From assembly GCA_013297885.1 (NCBI GenBank), contig JAAFIR010000006.1:62001-126000 (forward strand): a stretch of DNA of 64,000 nucleotides, in the 5' to 3' direction. Made by a program: the position numbers and the translations under genes. Under the pieces are notes generated by a model. It made no database searches. It worked only from the letters and a program-made list of their open reading frames with translations, and had not been told where the DNA came from. Each line of letters begins with the position of its first letter. Within the stretch, counting starts at the first letter, position 1. Below, piece by piece: positions 1-9,069 of the stretch. The stretch is from Leptospirales bacterium. Its GTDB lineage: Bacteria; Spirochaetota; Leptospiria; Leptospirales; Leptospiraceae.

Positions 1-752
1 CTTTCTTCATTTGGCATATACTTTACTGAATTAAAATAAGATTCCATTGTTAAAATTTCTAAATTAGAAACAGAAAATTTTTCCATTAAAATTTCATTTA
101 ATTCTTTTTGGGTAAAATGTTGGATTGGATAATTTAACTTTAATTCAATTCTTTCTTTGATATAAGAGGATAACAAAAATATAAATTCTTTGTGAGGAAT
201 TTCTTGGTTTTTTAACAAAGAAACTAATTTGGATTGATACGTTTCTTCTACTTCTTTATCCAAAACAGAAATTGAATCTGCATCTAGTCTTCCTCGTTTT
301 AATTTTTTGGATTTTAAAAAATATCCTAGTAAAACAGTTAAACCAATTGCAAGTAAAATTAATAGGATTAATCTGTTCCAATAATTTCCTGAAAAACTAA
401 TTGGTGATTTTATATCGATTTGTTCTTTTTCATTTTCTAAACTAGTTTCAATTTCGATTTCTAAACTAGTTTGAAAATTTTTACACTGAATTGGAACTTT
501 AAATTTTCCAGATTTATAAAATGCTATTTGTAAACTGACTAAATCTTCACCAATATTTAGTTCTAAAATTTCTGCATATGGAGTTTCTTTATCCATTAAA
601 AAATCTTTAGCTGGAATTTTGCATTCTGAAGTTTTGATATTAGTTAGTGAATAATTAATTAATTCTCCAACCAAAGCTCTTGGTTTTGAAAACTTTTCTA
701 TTGGATCTGAAAATACATTTAAACAAAATAGTAAAATAAATAAAAATTTCAT
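1..752 (-). CDS. BatD-like membrane protein (partial, C-terminus beyond the edge)
   Basis: The frame is open from an ATG at 752 to the left edge (250 codons visible). The N-terminus MKFLFILLFCLNVFS is a signal peptide. A beta-rich periplasmic part of about 110 residues follows, then one strong membrane segment (around NRLILLILLAIGLTVLLGYF) and a basic, helical cytoplasmic part. This layout fits the BatD/DUF4381-like proteins that accompany MoxR and DUF58 genes in Bat (aerotolerance-type) operons. Its ATG overlaps the stop of the DUF58 gene by four bases (ATGA), so it should be the last-translated partner seen here. The assignment rests on topology and position, not on a diagnostic motif, and its function is unproven. 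Confidence 0.6.
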   Translation of the reverse strand, partial: MKFLFILLFCLNVFSDPIEKFSKPRALVGELINYSLTNIKTSECKIPAKDFLMDKETPYAEILELNIGEDLVSLQIAFYKSGKFKVPIQCKNFQTSLEIEIETSLENEKEQIDIKSPISFSGNYWNRLILLILLAIGLTVLLGYFLKSKKLKRGRLDADSISVLDKEVEETYQSKLVSLLKNQEIPHKEFIFLLSSYIKERIELKLNYPIQHFTQKELNEILMEKFSVSNLEILTMESYFNSVKYMPNEE

Positions 753-1576
753 GCAATTAAAAACCGAATTAATTCCTTTGTTAAATTAGAATTTGTTCTT
801 AAATCTAAAATTGAATTCCTAAAAGTTTCTTTTAAAATCTTAGAATCTTTTTTAAAACTAGAATTATAATGCGATCCAATTTTGGTTTCTTTATTTAATA
901 TAAAAAAGTTTTTTAAAAATTTTTCACCCACATCTTCTTCAATTGGATCAAAAATCCGAACTGCATAAATTTCATGTAAATCAAAAACTGATTTTAAATG
1001 TTCTAGTGAAATCATTTCATTAAAATCACTTAAAATATAAGTTATCGAATTTTTTTTAGCTCGATTTTTTAAATATTCAAATGGAACAAGATGATTTGTT
1101 TTGTCGAAAAATTCAGTATCATAAATTTCTTTTAAAAATTTATATGCCATTGATTTTGTTTTGATATTTTTTTTTAGATGATGAATTTCTGTTGAGTATG
1201 GATAAATGTTCACTCTATCACCAGAACTAATACCAAGCAAAGTAAAAAATGCAAGAAGTTGAAATGCAATAAAAAATTTACTTCTATCATTGGATGCTTT
1301 AAAGTTCATCGAAGAAGACACATCCAAAAAAAGATTAATTTCTCGGTCTGTTTCTTCATGAAAAACTTTTACATAAACATCATTCATTTTTGAAGTTACA
1401 TTCCAATCTATAAACCTGATATCGTCTCCATAAGAATAAAGTCTAGATTCTTTAAAATCCATTCCTCTTCCCATTCTATGTAAAATTGTTTTTCCAACTC
1501 GCGGGGATATAGATTTTTTTTTGTATTTTAATTCCAATTCCAAAATTAATTTTTCTAGTTCTTTTAAAATTATCAT
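749..1576 (-). CDS. DUF58 / vWA-like protein, partner of MoxR
   Basis: A 275-residue protein of the DUF58 family. The hallmark stretch YSYGDDIRFIDWN lies at about residues 48-59 and is followed by a von Willebrand A-like core with FLDVSSSM (Asp85, Ser87, Ser89), which is the DxSxS part of a metal-ion-dependent adhesion site. No signal peptide or membrane segment is evident, so it is probably cytoplasmic. In known systems the MoxR AAA+ ATPase acts on a vWA partner as a chaperone-like module. Here a 438-bp repeat separates it from moxR, which is unusual because these two genes are normally adjacent. It is coupled by ATGA to the BatD-like gene. The start at 1576 has only a weak ribosome-binding site. 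Confidence 0.85.
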   Translation of the reverse strand: MIILKELEKLILELELKYKKKSISPRVGKTILHRMGRGMDFKESRLYSYGDDIRFIDWNVTSKMNDVYVKVFHEETDREINLFLDVSSSMNFKASNDRSKFFIAFQLLAFFTLLGISSGDRVNIYPYSTEIHHLKKNIKTKSMAYKFLKEIYDTEFFDKTNHLVPFEYLKNRAKKNSITYILSDFNEMISLEHLKSVFDLHEIYAVRIFDPIEEDVGEKFLKNFFILNKETKIGSHYNSSFKKDSKILKETFRNSILDLRTNSNLTKELIRFLIA

Positions 1577-1597
1577 ATTAAATTAATTCCATTTCTT

Positions 1598-2035
1598 GGG
1601 CGAATTTTTTTACACCTAACCCCCCGTCCCCTTCCCTGAGAGGGAAGGGGTGAATCGTTGTTAGTTGCTATAATCAAATCATTTGGGGTTAGGTGTAAAA
1701 AAAACGGGCTATTCGCTACTACTTTTGAAAAATGGGAGACAGTGGGTTTTAACCCACTGCCCTGTTTCAAAAGAAACGTCCTTTCTTTTGGCATTGCCTC
1801 TGGCTGCCAAAAGCCCATTCTTCGCTTCCAAGAGGTCGCTCGAATATTATCCCTTTCGCTCGCTCCCGAAAAAATTTCTCGAAATCGAGCAGCGAAAGCG
1901 ATAGAGATGCTAAAGACCCGAAGGGGAGTATATGAAAATATTCTTATATAATTTTTTATATATAAAGAATTATTCATTTTCATATACTCGGAACTCTTTA
2001 GCAGCTCGAGTTTTTTTGAAAAAAAAACATCGCCC
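1598..2035. repeat. Composite intergenic repeat (copy A), GGGCGA...TCGCCC termini
   Basis: A 438-bp non-coding block between moxR and the DUF58 gene. The left module is a long hairpin: a T-tract with ACACCTAACCCC (1605-1623) pairs with GGGGTTAGGTGT and an A-tract (1685-1704), followed by ACGGGCT. The right module, 1904-2007, folds as a three-way junction with outer stem GAG-A-TGCTAAAGA / TCTTTAGCA-G-CTC, a CCC-GAA-GGG hairpin, a long AGTATATGAAAAT-type hairpin and a single-stranded GGAAC. The ends are the inverted repeat GGGCGA / TCGCCC. ORFs on either strand here run through the repeat and show no protein signature. Confidence 0.75.
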
Positions 2036-2043
2036 ATAAAAAT

Positions 2044-3024
2044 CTAAGGAAGTGGTGTAACTTCAACAACAGTTTTAATTAACGAATCCACAGAAATATC
2101 TTCTGAAATCGCTTCAAAATTGAGTATCATTCTGTGTCTCATGATTTCAAAAATATTTGCACGAATATCTTCTGGCACAACAAAATTGCGACCTTCAAGA
2201 AGAGCATTCGCCTTGGAAGTTTTTAGAATCGCAAGAGAAGCACGAGGGGAAACTCCATGTTTGATGTATGGCTTGATCTCTTCGATATTTGTAGAATCTG
2301 GTCTTGTGCTTCTAGTGAGTTTAACAATATACTCTTTGAGTTTTGGATCTATATAAATTTCTTCAGTGAGTTTGGAAATATCGTTTAACTCTGATTTGGT
2401 GATGATCTTGTTGATAGTAGCTTTTTTGCTAGTTCCATGTTGTTCCAAAATTTTAATCTCGTCTTGTTCAGATGGATAGTCCACTTGAACTTTCATCAAG
2501 AATCTATCCATCTGTGCTTCAGGGAGTTGATAAGTTCCTTCTTGGTCAATTGGATTTTCTGTTGCCAATACAAGAAATGGAAGGTCAAGTGGAAAAGTTT
2601 CTGTACCAATTGTGACCATTTTTTCTTCCATACATTGAAGTAGTGCAGATTGAACTTTTGCAGGAGCCCGATTAATTTCATCTGCAAGCAGAACTCCAGT
2701 GAAGATGGGACCTTTTCTAGTTTCAAACGAAACTGTTTTTGGATTAAAAATATTTGTTCCAATTAAATCAGAAGGCAACAAATCAGGAGTAAATTGAATT
2801 CTTTTAAATGGAAGTTCAATGGTCGCTGCAATTGTTTTTGCAAGTAAAGTTTTTGCAAGCCCTGGCATGCCTTCCAGCAGAACATGGCCACCAGAAACAA
2901 GACAAATCAAAATGCTTTTTGTGATTTTTTCTTGTCCTGAAATTTCTTTTTTTAATTCTTCTTTAATTTGGTTTAATTTTTTTCCTGCGTTCTCAATTTG
3001 CTCTTTGCTAACTGTTTGATCCAT
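2044..3024 (-). CDS. MoxR-family AAA+ ATPase
   Basis: A 326-residue AAA+ ATPase of the MoxR (RavA-related) class. Walker A is GMPGLAKT at 52-59 and Walker B is VLLADEIN at 111-118. The family signature LLQCMEE with [15 protein letters not shown] follows. Length matches typical MoxR proteins (300-340). MoxR proteins remodel or mature client complexes together with vWA partners; here the partner is the downstream DUF58 gene. The ATG lies inside the 3' end of the upstream fusion gene (17-bp overlap), with AAGG about eight bases upstream, so the two are translationally linked. The start is convincing. Confidence 0.93.
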   Translation of the reverse strand: MDQTVSKEQIENAGKKLNQIKEELKKEISGQEKITKSILICLVSGGHVLLEGMPGLAKTLLAKTIAATIELPFKRIQFTPDLLPSDLIGTNIFNPKTVSFETRKGPIFTGVLLADEINRAPAKVQSALLQCMEEKMVTIGTETFPLDLPFLVLATENPIDQEGTYQLPEAQMDRFLMKVQVDYPSEQDEIKILEQHGTSKKATINKIITKSELNDISKLTEEIYIDPKLKEYIVKLTRSTRPDSTNIEEIKPYIKHGVSPRASLAILKTSKANALLEGRNFVVPEDIRANIFEIMRHRMILNFEAISEDISVDSLIKTVVEVTPLP

Positions 3025-5338
3025 TTTTTAACCTTGTTTCATACTCTTTGATAAAATTTTCTTGTTCAATTGTTTCAATCGCTCTTGGTGATCTTGAATC
3101 ACGAATCAATTTTATTGCATTTTCAGCATTAAATTGATAATTTCTCACCAAAAAACATGCTAAAATTGTTCCTGTTCTACCAAGTCCACCAACACAGTGA
3201 ACAAGTAAATTCTTCTTTTTAGACTGTGAATCTTCTATCCAAGTAAGCGTTTTTTCGAGAGATTCAAAATCTGGAACTTTTTGGTCTAAAATTGAAAGAT
3301 GATAATTTTCAATTCCAGAATTTTTAATTTCAGAAATCAAATTTGGAACTCCATAAAATTCCATTTCATCTGTTGTAATTAAAGTTAAAACAGAATCTAC
3401 AGAATTCTTTTTTAAGGTTTGTAAATCTTTTTGTAAATCACGATTGCGGTCTTTTCTTCCCATTAAAATTGTCATAAAAATTTTTGCAGGAAGTTCCATT
3501 TTTAGTTCATCTAGCCTAAGCTCGTTTGATGACTCTAAAATTTTTGTAATTTTTTCAGAACAAATTGCCCCAGCATAAAGAGCTAATTTTTTTTGCCAAT
3601 CATTTGGTTCATCAAATGATAAAGTGTGCATGGAATAACGCATCAGACCCACATACAATTGATATGGGTCTTTATCTAGTCCAATTAAATTTTTGTAAAA
3701 GTTCCTCAAGTGAATTAAAATTTGGTAGGCTTTGTTAATTTCATGAAATTGAAATTTAATAGTTTTATCAAACTCTTCCTCATCACCAAGCTCAGAAATA
3801 TTTAAAGCTAGATCAATTAGTTTTGTTGCTTCTAAAAATTCTTCAACTGAACCAATTTTCATAAAAATATACAAAAGATCATTTTCCATTTTGAACAAAT
3901 CTTTTAGTATATGACCTTTATGTGTATGAAAAAAATCTATGATCCAAACATTTTCTCCTTTGTCGATGATGATGTTTGCTCCGTTTAAATCACCATGTAA
4001 ATAAGAAGTATAATGGTTAGAAGATTTTTCACTAAATGTTTTTAATTTTGTATCATAAAAATTACATACATTTGGAATATTCACTCCATGGAGTGAAATG
4101 ATTTCACCCTGTGCAACAGTAATAATTAATTGTTCAACTTTTTTTCTAACTGAGTCTTTGTATTTATCTGTAAATTCGTAATACTGAAGCAAATCCAATT
4201 TTTCAAAACTAGATGCTTGGTACAGTCTTCCCAATTGTTCTTTATAAATAATGTCAAGCTTCTCTTTGATTTTTTCTAAATCAGTTTCTTCAGAATAGTA
4301 TTTTTGGAAAGTTCTAACTTTTGAATCTTGCATTGCCGCATAACGGTATTTAATCGCACCGCGTTCACCGAGCTCAGCATAGTCAATTATGGAAGGTGCA
4401 TTATTTCCTAGTACTTCAGAAATTTTTTCAAATGAAATTCTTTCTTTTGAGATTGGTTCACGTTTTCCAATTTTAACAACTGCTGGAACTTGTGCATGCC
4501 CAAGTTTATCAAATGCTTTTGCACGAAGCACAACATTTCCTGAATAGCCGCCATCCAAACATTCTAATTCTACAATTCTAGCATCTCTAAACAAATAGTA
4601 TAAAATTTCTTCATCAACACTAGACAAATCAAACTCATTTTTAAAAACTAATTCAATTGATTTTTTATCCAAAACTCTTTTGTGAATTTCAGGAATTGTG
4701 CCATTTAAAAAATTTGTAAAGTCTGCAATGGATGAATAAATTTTAATTCCAAGAATAGACTTTAATTGATCTAGTGCAATAAAATGAGATGCTCTGGAAG
4801 ATGACGCACATAAAGCAGAACAAGTTGCAAGCTCCATATTTGGATAACGAGTTTTTAATTCGTACAACAAAAAATTTACTTTGGCTTCTGTCCAAACACC
4901 AATCACCCCTACTCTAATTTTTTCATTTTTGTAGGGTGATAAAACTTGTTCTAAATTTGTGTTCCAAAAATCATTTAATCCAGATGCATTTACAATTTCG
5001 TCTTTTCTAGATTTTCTATATTTTTCAAAAACAAATCTTGCACCTTCTGAATCTTTTACGCAGTGTACACCAAATTGCTCCAAATGATCTTTCTGCTCTG
5101 CATCTTTTTCATCATGCCAATCTCTGATGTGAATGATTTTTAAAATTTCTTCTTTAGTGGAATATGCCCAGTCCATCACTGTGTTTAATGGACCTTCTTC
5201 AATTTTTTCACCTAACAGCCTTTTAGCCTCATCAAACCCAACATGTAAAAGATTAGGAAGAGATTCATAACGATCTATTAGTTTAACAAAATCGTTTTGC
5301 AAACACTGAGTTATTAAAATGGATTCATTCATATTCAA
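3008..5338 (-). CDS. Isochorismatase-like / kinase-like / dual-specificity phosphatase fusion
   Basis: A 776-residue three-part protein. Residues 1-215 resemble a cysteine hydrolase (isochorismatase fold): TQCLQNDF near the start and HIRDWH at 70-75. The segment that normally carries the nucleophilic Cys reads GVWTEAKV (147-154), so the Cys is replaced. Residues about 255-510 look like an aminoglycoside-phosphotransferase/protein-kinase fold: AVVKIG near 287-291, HGDLNGAN at 448-455 (catalytic loop) and [11 protein letters not shown] at 466-476 (DFG equivalent). Residues about 640-770 form a dual-specificity phosphatase with [11 protein letters not shown] (Cys715, Arg721, the CX5R loop). It overlaps moxR by 17 bp. 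The middle part may match the ternary-complex-associated domains described for MoxR/vWA systems. Substrate unknown. M1 or M3 could be the start. Confidence 0.8.
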   Translation of the reverse strand: MNMNESILITQCLQNDFVKLIDRYESLPNLLHVGFDEAKRLLGEKIEEGPLNTVMDWAYSTKEEILKIIHIRDWHDEKDAEQKDHLEQFGVHCVKDSEGARFVFEKYRKSRKDEIVNASGLNDFWNTNLEQVLSPYKNEKIRVGVIGVWTEAKVNFLLYELKTRYPNMELATCSALCASSSRASHFIALDQLKSILGIKIYSSIADFTNFLNGTIPEIHKRVLDKKSIELVFKNEFDLSSVDEEILYYLFRDARIVELECLDGGYSGNVVLRAKAFDKLGHAQVPAVVKIGKREPISKERISFEKISEVLGNNAPSIIDYAELGERGAIKYRYAAMQDSKVRTFQKYYSEETDLEKIKEKLDIIYKEQLGRLYQASSFEKLDLLQYYEFTDKYKDSVRKKVEQLIITVAQGEIISLHGVNIPNVCNFYDTKLKTFSEKSSNHYTSYLHGDLNGANIIIDKGENVWIIDFFHTHKGHILKDLFKMENDLLYIFMKIGSVEEFLEATKLIDLALNISELGDEEEFDKTIKFQFHEINKAYQILIHLRNFYKNLIGLDKDPYQLYVGLMRYSMHTLSFDEPNDWQKKLALYAGAICSEKITKILESSNELRLDELKMELPAKIFMTILMGRKDRNRDLQKDLQTLKKNSVDSVLTLITTDEMEFYGVPNLISEIKNSGIENYHLSILDQKVPDFESLEKTLTWIEDSQSKKKNLLVHCVGGLGRTGTILACFLVRNYQFNAENAIKLIRDSRSPRAIETIEQENFIKEYETRLKNGSNS

Positions 5339-5345
5339 ATTTTTT

Positions 5346-5382
5346 TTAAAATGATTTTTTCATCAATGATAATTTTGTTTTG
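5346..5382. repeat. 37-bp direct repeat, copy 1
   Basis: The stretch starting TTAAAATGATTTTTTC and ending in a TTTTGTTTT tract recurs at 7686-7722 in the same orientation with very few mismatches. The two copies bracket the lipoprotein gene and each leads into a structured intergenic block. Confidence 0.6.
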
Positions 5383-5391
5383 TTATTTTTT

Positions 5392-5522
5392 GGGCGTTAC
5401 GGCATAAATTTTCTAAGCAAGATAAAATTTATCTTTAGTAGCATGCCGTCATGCTAGAAAAGGGTTTCGTCCTTACTTAAAAATGTTCGGACTTGCTTCG
5501 CAACCTTTTCTATCATTAACGC
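5392..5522. repeat. Structured intergenic repeat (copy B)
   Basis: Non-coding. Termini are GGGCGTTA (5392-5399) and TAACGC (5517-5522). Read on the minus strand, 5516-5451 folds as the same three-way junction as in copies A, D and H: outer stem ATG-A-TAGAAAAGG / CCTTTTCTA-G-CAT with an A-G mismatch, a TTGC-GAA-GCAA hairpin, a GTCC/GGAC hairpin and single-stranded GAAAC. The rest of the 246-base gap between 5339 and 5584 holds no gene that I can see. Confidence 0.7.
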
Positions 5523-5584
5523 AAGTCTAACTGTAACAAAAAAATTTACCCATTCCTAATTCCACATTCATAATTCAAAATTAA

Positions 5585-7516
5585 CTAATATCCGTTCGTT
5601 TCATACTTCCACAATTTTACATTTGTAATTGTTCCACCAGCCCCTATATCGTTACAAACATTTGTTGTGCTAGTTGTTTGGTTTGCTTTTACTAAATTTC
5701 CATGACCTTGGTAGGAGGCGATGTTTGGAGTGTAGATACAATCTTCGTTGGATTCACAAATTCCGTTGTCGTTTCCAACTCCATCGTTAAAAATTTCCAT
5801 TGCATTTCGTAGATAAGTGACTGTGGTGCTATTGCTCCAAGTGTGAACATCAGTCACTGTTCCAGAAGGACAAGCAAGTGCATTTCGAATTACAGTGTCA
5901 GTTGCTCTGAGTGACCAATCCCAAATTTGACAACTTGAAGAACAATTTCCTTGATTAGTTCCTAACGGAAATGTTCCACCACCATTCCCCCAACCCCGGT
6001 GTTTGTTTTCAAAGTTAAATGGGTCTGTTGCAGGATTTCCACTTGTGGGCGATTGAGAATTTTTGGAATCAGTTGAAACTTTTCCCACAAATGAATTTGA
6101 AATATTTGCAGAATTAGTATCTGAAGGATGAGAAACACTTGGAGCAATTTTAGCACAATTTGAATTAACACCTGATGAGCTTGTTCCACAAGCAGTATTT
6201 GAAGTTTTTAAGATCCCATTAAAAGCAATATTTCCAGGGTTTGTAGTGATTTGCTGTAAATTTGAAGCAGAAACTATATTAGTATAATTGTTATCAGGTG
6301 GCGAACCTATTCCTAAACCAAAATTATTTATTGAACTAAAATTATTCCAACTCCCAGCACTTAACGAAAGAGCTGTACCATTCTGAGAATTATTTACAAT
6401 AGTAGAATTTTGCAAAAAATATCTTGAAGTAAATGCTCCACTTACTCCATGAAATCCATTTCCAAAAATTGTAGAGTTAAAAATTAAATTATCTGATCCA
6501 CCACTTGTCATTACTATTCCATGAATTGAGCCATAAGAATTTAATGAATTAATAATCATATTTATACTAAAATTAATTCCACTAAATCCTGGTGCCTTGG
6601 CTCTTAGATTTTGAACATAACCATTTCCTGAACTTGCAATGGATAATCCACTTCCTGTTGCTGCTGAAAATAAATTTGCATTTTTAATTACAAAAAATTT
6701 TGCTGAAGATGAAATTGTTGTAGCACTACTAGTTGCAAAATTTCCTTCTAACCAATAAAAATTACTTATTGCATTAGCTGTAATTGTTGTTCCAGATGAA
6801 TAGACTATTTTTTTTTCTGGTTCTACCAAAACTGCAATTTTTGGTGCATTTAAAATAAAATTAATATTTGCATTGTCCTGAGTGACAATGTAAATTCCAG
6901 CTGTGATTAATGTTCCACCAGAATTGTTCACTGCAATTGGATTTGTCCACCAAGCAGATGGAGGAGATGTGGCAATGATTTGGGAGGCTTTTTTTACTTC
7001 TACTGAATTGTTTCTCCAAGTTGCAGAAGTAAAATTAATTAAATCTGAAAGTCCTTTTTCTTCTTTGAGACCTGTGGAATACACAAAAACTTTTCCAGAC
7101 TGAACAACACAAATCCAGTTAAACACACCAAGACTATCTGTTGCTGTGACATCTATGCAGTCAGAAATATTTGTCATTTCAAATTTTCTAATTTCGCCAG
7201 CATGGATACAGGAATTGTACCAACCTGTTTCAGTTCCATCACAAGCAGTGATTGTAGTTTGGGCAACTGAGCTTGGAGAAAACATATTTCTTCTGATATA
7301 ATCCATCCAGTTTGTGTTTCCAGCATAAGCTTCTGCAACTGCTGGAGTGATTGTTGTTCCAGTTCCAACAAAAGGTCTAGTTAGAGAAGTTACTACACTT
7401 GTGATTATACTACTTGTAATTGGATTATTTGTGTTTGAAAAATCAAAAATACTTTTTTTAGCCTTAAGGCAGTTGAGTTGAAATAGAATAATACTTATTA
7501 CCAGAAATTTTAGCAT
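5585..7516 (-). CDS. Lipoprotein with parallel beta-helix repeats
   Basis: A 643-residue exported protein. The N-terminus MLKFLVISIILFQLNC ends in Cys16, a relaxed spirochaete-type lipobox, so it is probably lipid-anchored. Residues about 190-440 are rich in short Asn/Ser/Gly strands (SGGSDNLIFNSTIFGNG, FLQNSTIVNNSQNG) typical of a right-handed parallel beta-helix. Cysteines occur throughout (for example CSSSCQIWDW and ICESNEDC), suggesting disulfides or a metal or calcium site near the C-terminus. AAAGGA lies seven bases upstream of the ATG, supporting the start. No catalytic signature is recognisable. It is monocistronic and lies between two structured repeats. Confidence 0.75.
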   Translation of the reverse strand: MLKFLVISIILFQLNCLKAKKSIFDFSNTNNPITSSIITSVVTSLTRPFVGTGTTITPAVAEAYAGNTNWMDYIRRNMFSPSSVAQTTITACDGTETGWYNSCIHAGEIRKFEMTNISDCIDVTATDSLGVFNWICVVQSGKVFVYSTGLKEEKGLSDLINFTSATWRNNSVEVKKASQIIATSPPSAWWTNPIAVNNSGGTLITAGIYIVTQDNANINFILNAPKIAVLVEPEKKIVYSSGTTITANAISNFYWLEGNFATSSATTISSSAKFFVIKNANLFSAATGSGLSIASSGNGYVQNLRAKAPGFSGINFSINMIINSLNSYGSIHGIVMTSGGSDNLIFNSTIFGNGFHGVSGAFTSRYFLQNSTIVNNSQNGTALSLSAGSWNNFSSINNFGLGIGSPPDNNYTNIVSASNLQQITTNPGNIAFNGILKTSNTACGTSSSGVNSNCAKIAPSVSHPSDTNSANISNSFVGKVSTDSKNSQSPTSGNPATDPFNFENKHRGWGNGGGTFPLGTNQGNCSSSCQIWDWSLRATDTVIRNALACPSGTVTDVHTWSNSTTVTYLRNAMEIFNDGVGNDNGICESNEDCIYTPNIASYQGHGNLVKANQTTSTTNVCNDIGAGGTITNVKLWKYETNGY

Positions 7517-7685
7517 AATAAATCCTTTTGGTTTAAAAAAATATAATTTTAGAATTGTTTTGAAAAAAACTTATCCTCTAGTTTAAGTCAATAAAATTTT
7601 TTTAACTAGGTACGATCAAACTATTCTTAGAAAGTTTTTCTATATTTTACGAAAGTAATTAGATATTTAACTATCGTAAATCTGA

Positions 7686-7722
7686 TTAAAATGATTTTTT
7701 CTTCAATGATAATTTTGTTTTT
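7686..7722. repeat. 37-bp direct repeat, copy 2
   Basis: Second copy of the repeat at 5346-5382, same orientation, lying upstream of the lipoprotein gene. See that entry. Confidence 0.6.
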
Positions 7723-7752
7723 TGGATACTAAGCGAAACGGGATTGAAGTGG

Positions 7753-7860
7753 GGTCAAAAAATTGCAAATGCAATTTTTTGACCAGAACGGAAAGCCCGG
7801 TTTTTTTTACCTAACCCCTTCACTCAGAGGCTAACAGGGTTAGGTAAAAAAAATTCGCCC
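7753..7860. repeat. Structured intergenic repeat (copy C, inverted), also a likely terminator
   Basis: Two strong hairpins. GGTCAAAAAATTGCA (7753-7767) pairs perfectly with TGCAATTTTTTGACC (7770-7784). TTTTTTTTACCTAACCC (7801-7817) pairs with GGGTTAGGTAAAAAAAA (7837-7853), followed by TTCGCCC. This is the reverse orientation of the left module of copies A and D. It sits just beyond the stop of the hydrolase gene at 7879-8928, where the A/T-flanked stem could terminate transcription in either direction. Confidence 0.7.
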
Positions 7861-7878
7861 TTCATATCACCCGAAAAA

Positions 7879-8928
7879 TTATTTTTCATTTTTAGAGTTT
7901 AACGAATTTTTAAAAAACTTTTCTGCATCTTCAATTATCTTTTCATGGTAAACACTTCTATCAACATCTGATGGGTCTTTACAAAAAGGTAATCCTAATG
8001 CAAAAGTAATTACTGGACCAATGATGGTTTTGCAAACAGGAACATACACAAAATGTCCAACTGGTCTTATTGTTTCAATTGAACCAGGAATCATTTTTGC
8101 CAGATAAGTGGAGTTATGCGAAGGAGATAATACTTCATCAAATTGAGCAGTGTCAACAAATACTGGTAGTCGAATTCCTTTTAAACTTTCTTCAGTAAAT
8201 CCCTGTGAAGGTCCACTGCCCATTACATAAAAAGCTTTGAATCTTGAATCTTTAAAAGAATTTTTGCTGTCATCAATATTGATTCCAGAAGTATCATCTA
8301 ACAAAATATTTTTACAATAAAAATCTAATTCAGAGTTTTTTTCACAAAATTTTTTTTGGACTAATGGATCAAACTTTCCTCCAGCAAGTGAGATACCAGT
8401 CCATCCACCAAATGAATGTCCTGCAAAACCAATTTTTTCTATATTGATTAGATTATTAAAAGTCTGGTCCAATAAAATTTTATTCAGTACATGAGTAATA
8501 TCAGTTGAACGATCCCAAAGTCGAAGTCTGCCTGCAACAGTTTGATCATCTGCTTTGGTTCCAGGGTGCTTAACAGTCATAACGATATAGCCTTTTTTGA
8601 CGAGGCCAATTGCGAGCCAGCCCTGAGAATATTCTGTTCCCCAATTACCATGAGAAATCACAATAAAAGGTTTTTTTTGAGTTATTGCTGGATCTGCATT
8701 TTTTGCAATCATGATGCTTCTAAATGGTGCTCGAAAGCTAAATGATTTTTCCGCATAACTCGAATTAGCCTCAAACCAAATTTCTGCTTCAACTTTTCTA
8801 TTTCCAGGTGCTTGGTCAAAAGTAAATGATTTAGTACCGACAACTAAACTTTCTGCTGTAACATTTTGAGAAAAAACTATACTAATAGTAAGGATTGTGT
8901 AAGTGAAAAATTTTGTAAATGTATTCAT
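7879..8928 (-). CDS. Secreted alpha/beta hydrolase (platelet-activating-factor acetylhydrolase / dienelactone-hydrolase-like)
   Basis: A 349-residue protein with a signal peptide (MNTFTKFFTYTILTISIVFS, cleavage probably near AES), so periplasmic or secreted. The alpha/beta-hydrolase fold shows an oxyanion strand FVISHGNWG and a nucleophile elbow IGFAGHSFGGW with catalytic Ser in GHSFGG. A late His in RPVGHFVYVP is a plausible triad base. The overall pattern recalls predicted dienelactone hydrolases and PAF-acetylhydrolase-like esterases. Substrate cannot be told from sequence. The start has a weak ribosome-binding site. Two inverted repeats upstream (8982-9041) may control it. Confidence 0.85.
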   Translation of the reverse strand: MNTFTKFFTYTILTISIVFSQNVTAESLVVGTKSFTFDQAPGNRKVEAEIWFEANSSYAEKSFSFRAPFRSIMIAKNADPAITQKKPFIVISHGNWGTEYSQGWLAIGLVKKGYIVMTVKHPGTKADDQTVAGRLRLWDRSTDITHVLNKILLDQTFNNLINIEKIGFAGHSFGGWTGISLAGGKFDPLVQKKFCEKNSELDFYCKNILLDDTSGINIDDSKNSFKDSRFKAFYVMGSGPSQGFTEESLKGIRLPVFVDTAQFDEVLSPSHNSTYLAKMIPGSIETIRPVGHFVYVPVCKTIIGPVITFALGLPFCKDPSDVDRSVYHEKIIEDAEKFFKNSLNSKNEK

Positions 8929-8981
8929 ACTTTTATTATAGCAATTTTTTTTTCTAAGTCAAATGAATTCTTTTTGAATCT

Positions 8982-9041
8982 CTTGTCATAAGACAAGAAG
9001 TGAAAATTTTTTTTTTAAATTTCTTGTCAATTGTCAAGAAA
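8982..9041. promoter_or_regulatory. Two related inverted repeats upstream of the hydrolase gene
   Basis: CTTGTC-ATAA-GACAAG (8982-8997) and TTTCTTG-8-CAAGAAA (9020-9041) share the half-site TCTTG(T). They lie 54-113 bases upstream of the start of the minus-strand hydrolase gene, a position suited to a repressor or activator pair of sites. The binding protein is unknown. Confidence 0.45.
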
Positions 9042-9069
9042 TGATTTTTTTGTGATTAAATAATTTTTG

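Noticed and set aside
1573-2037. Overlapping ORFs on both strands (154 codons minus, 97 and 73 codons plus)
   Set aside because: They run through the composite repeat, follow its palindromes and have no protein-like features; the strand symmetry comes from inverted repeats.
4081-4107. TCACTCCATGGAGTGA palindrome and adjoining GTGAAATGATTTCAC as an independent regulatory site
   Set aside because: They are within the fusion gene's coding sequence. The second core matches the candidate parS and is noted there, but on its own I cannot separate it from chance.
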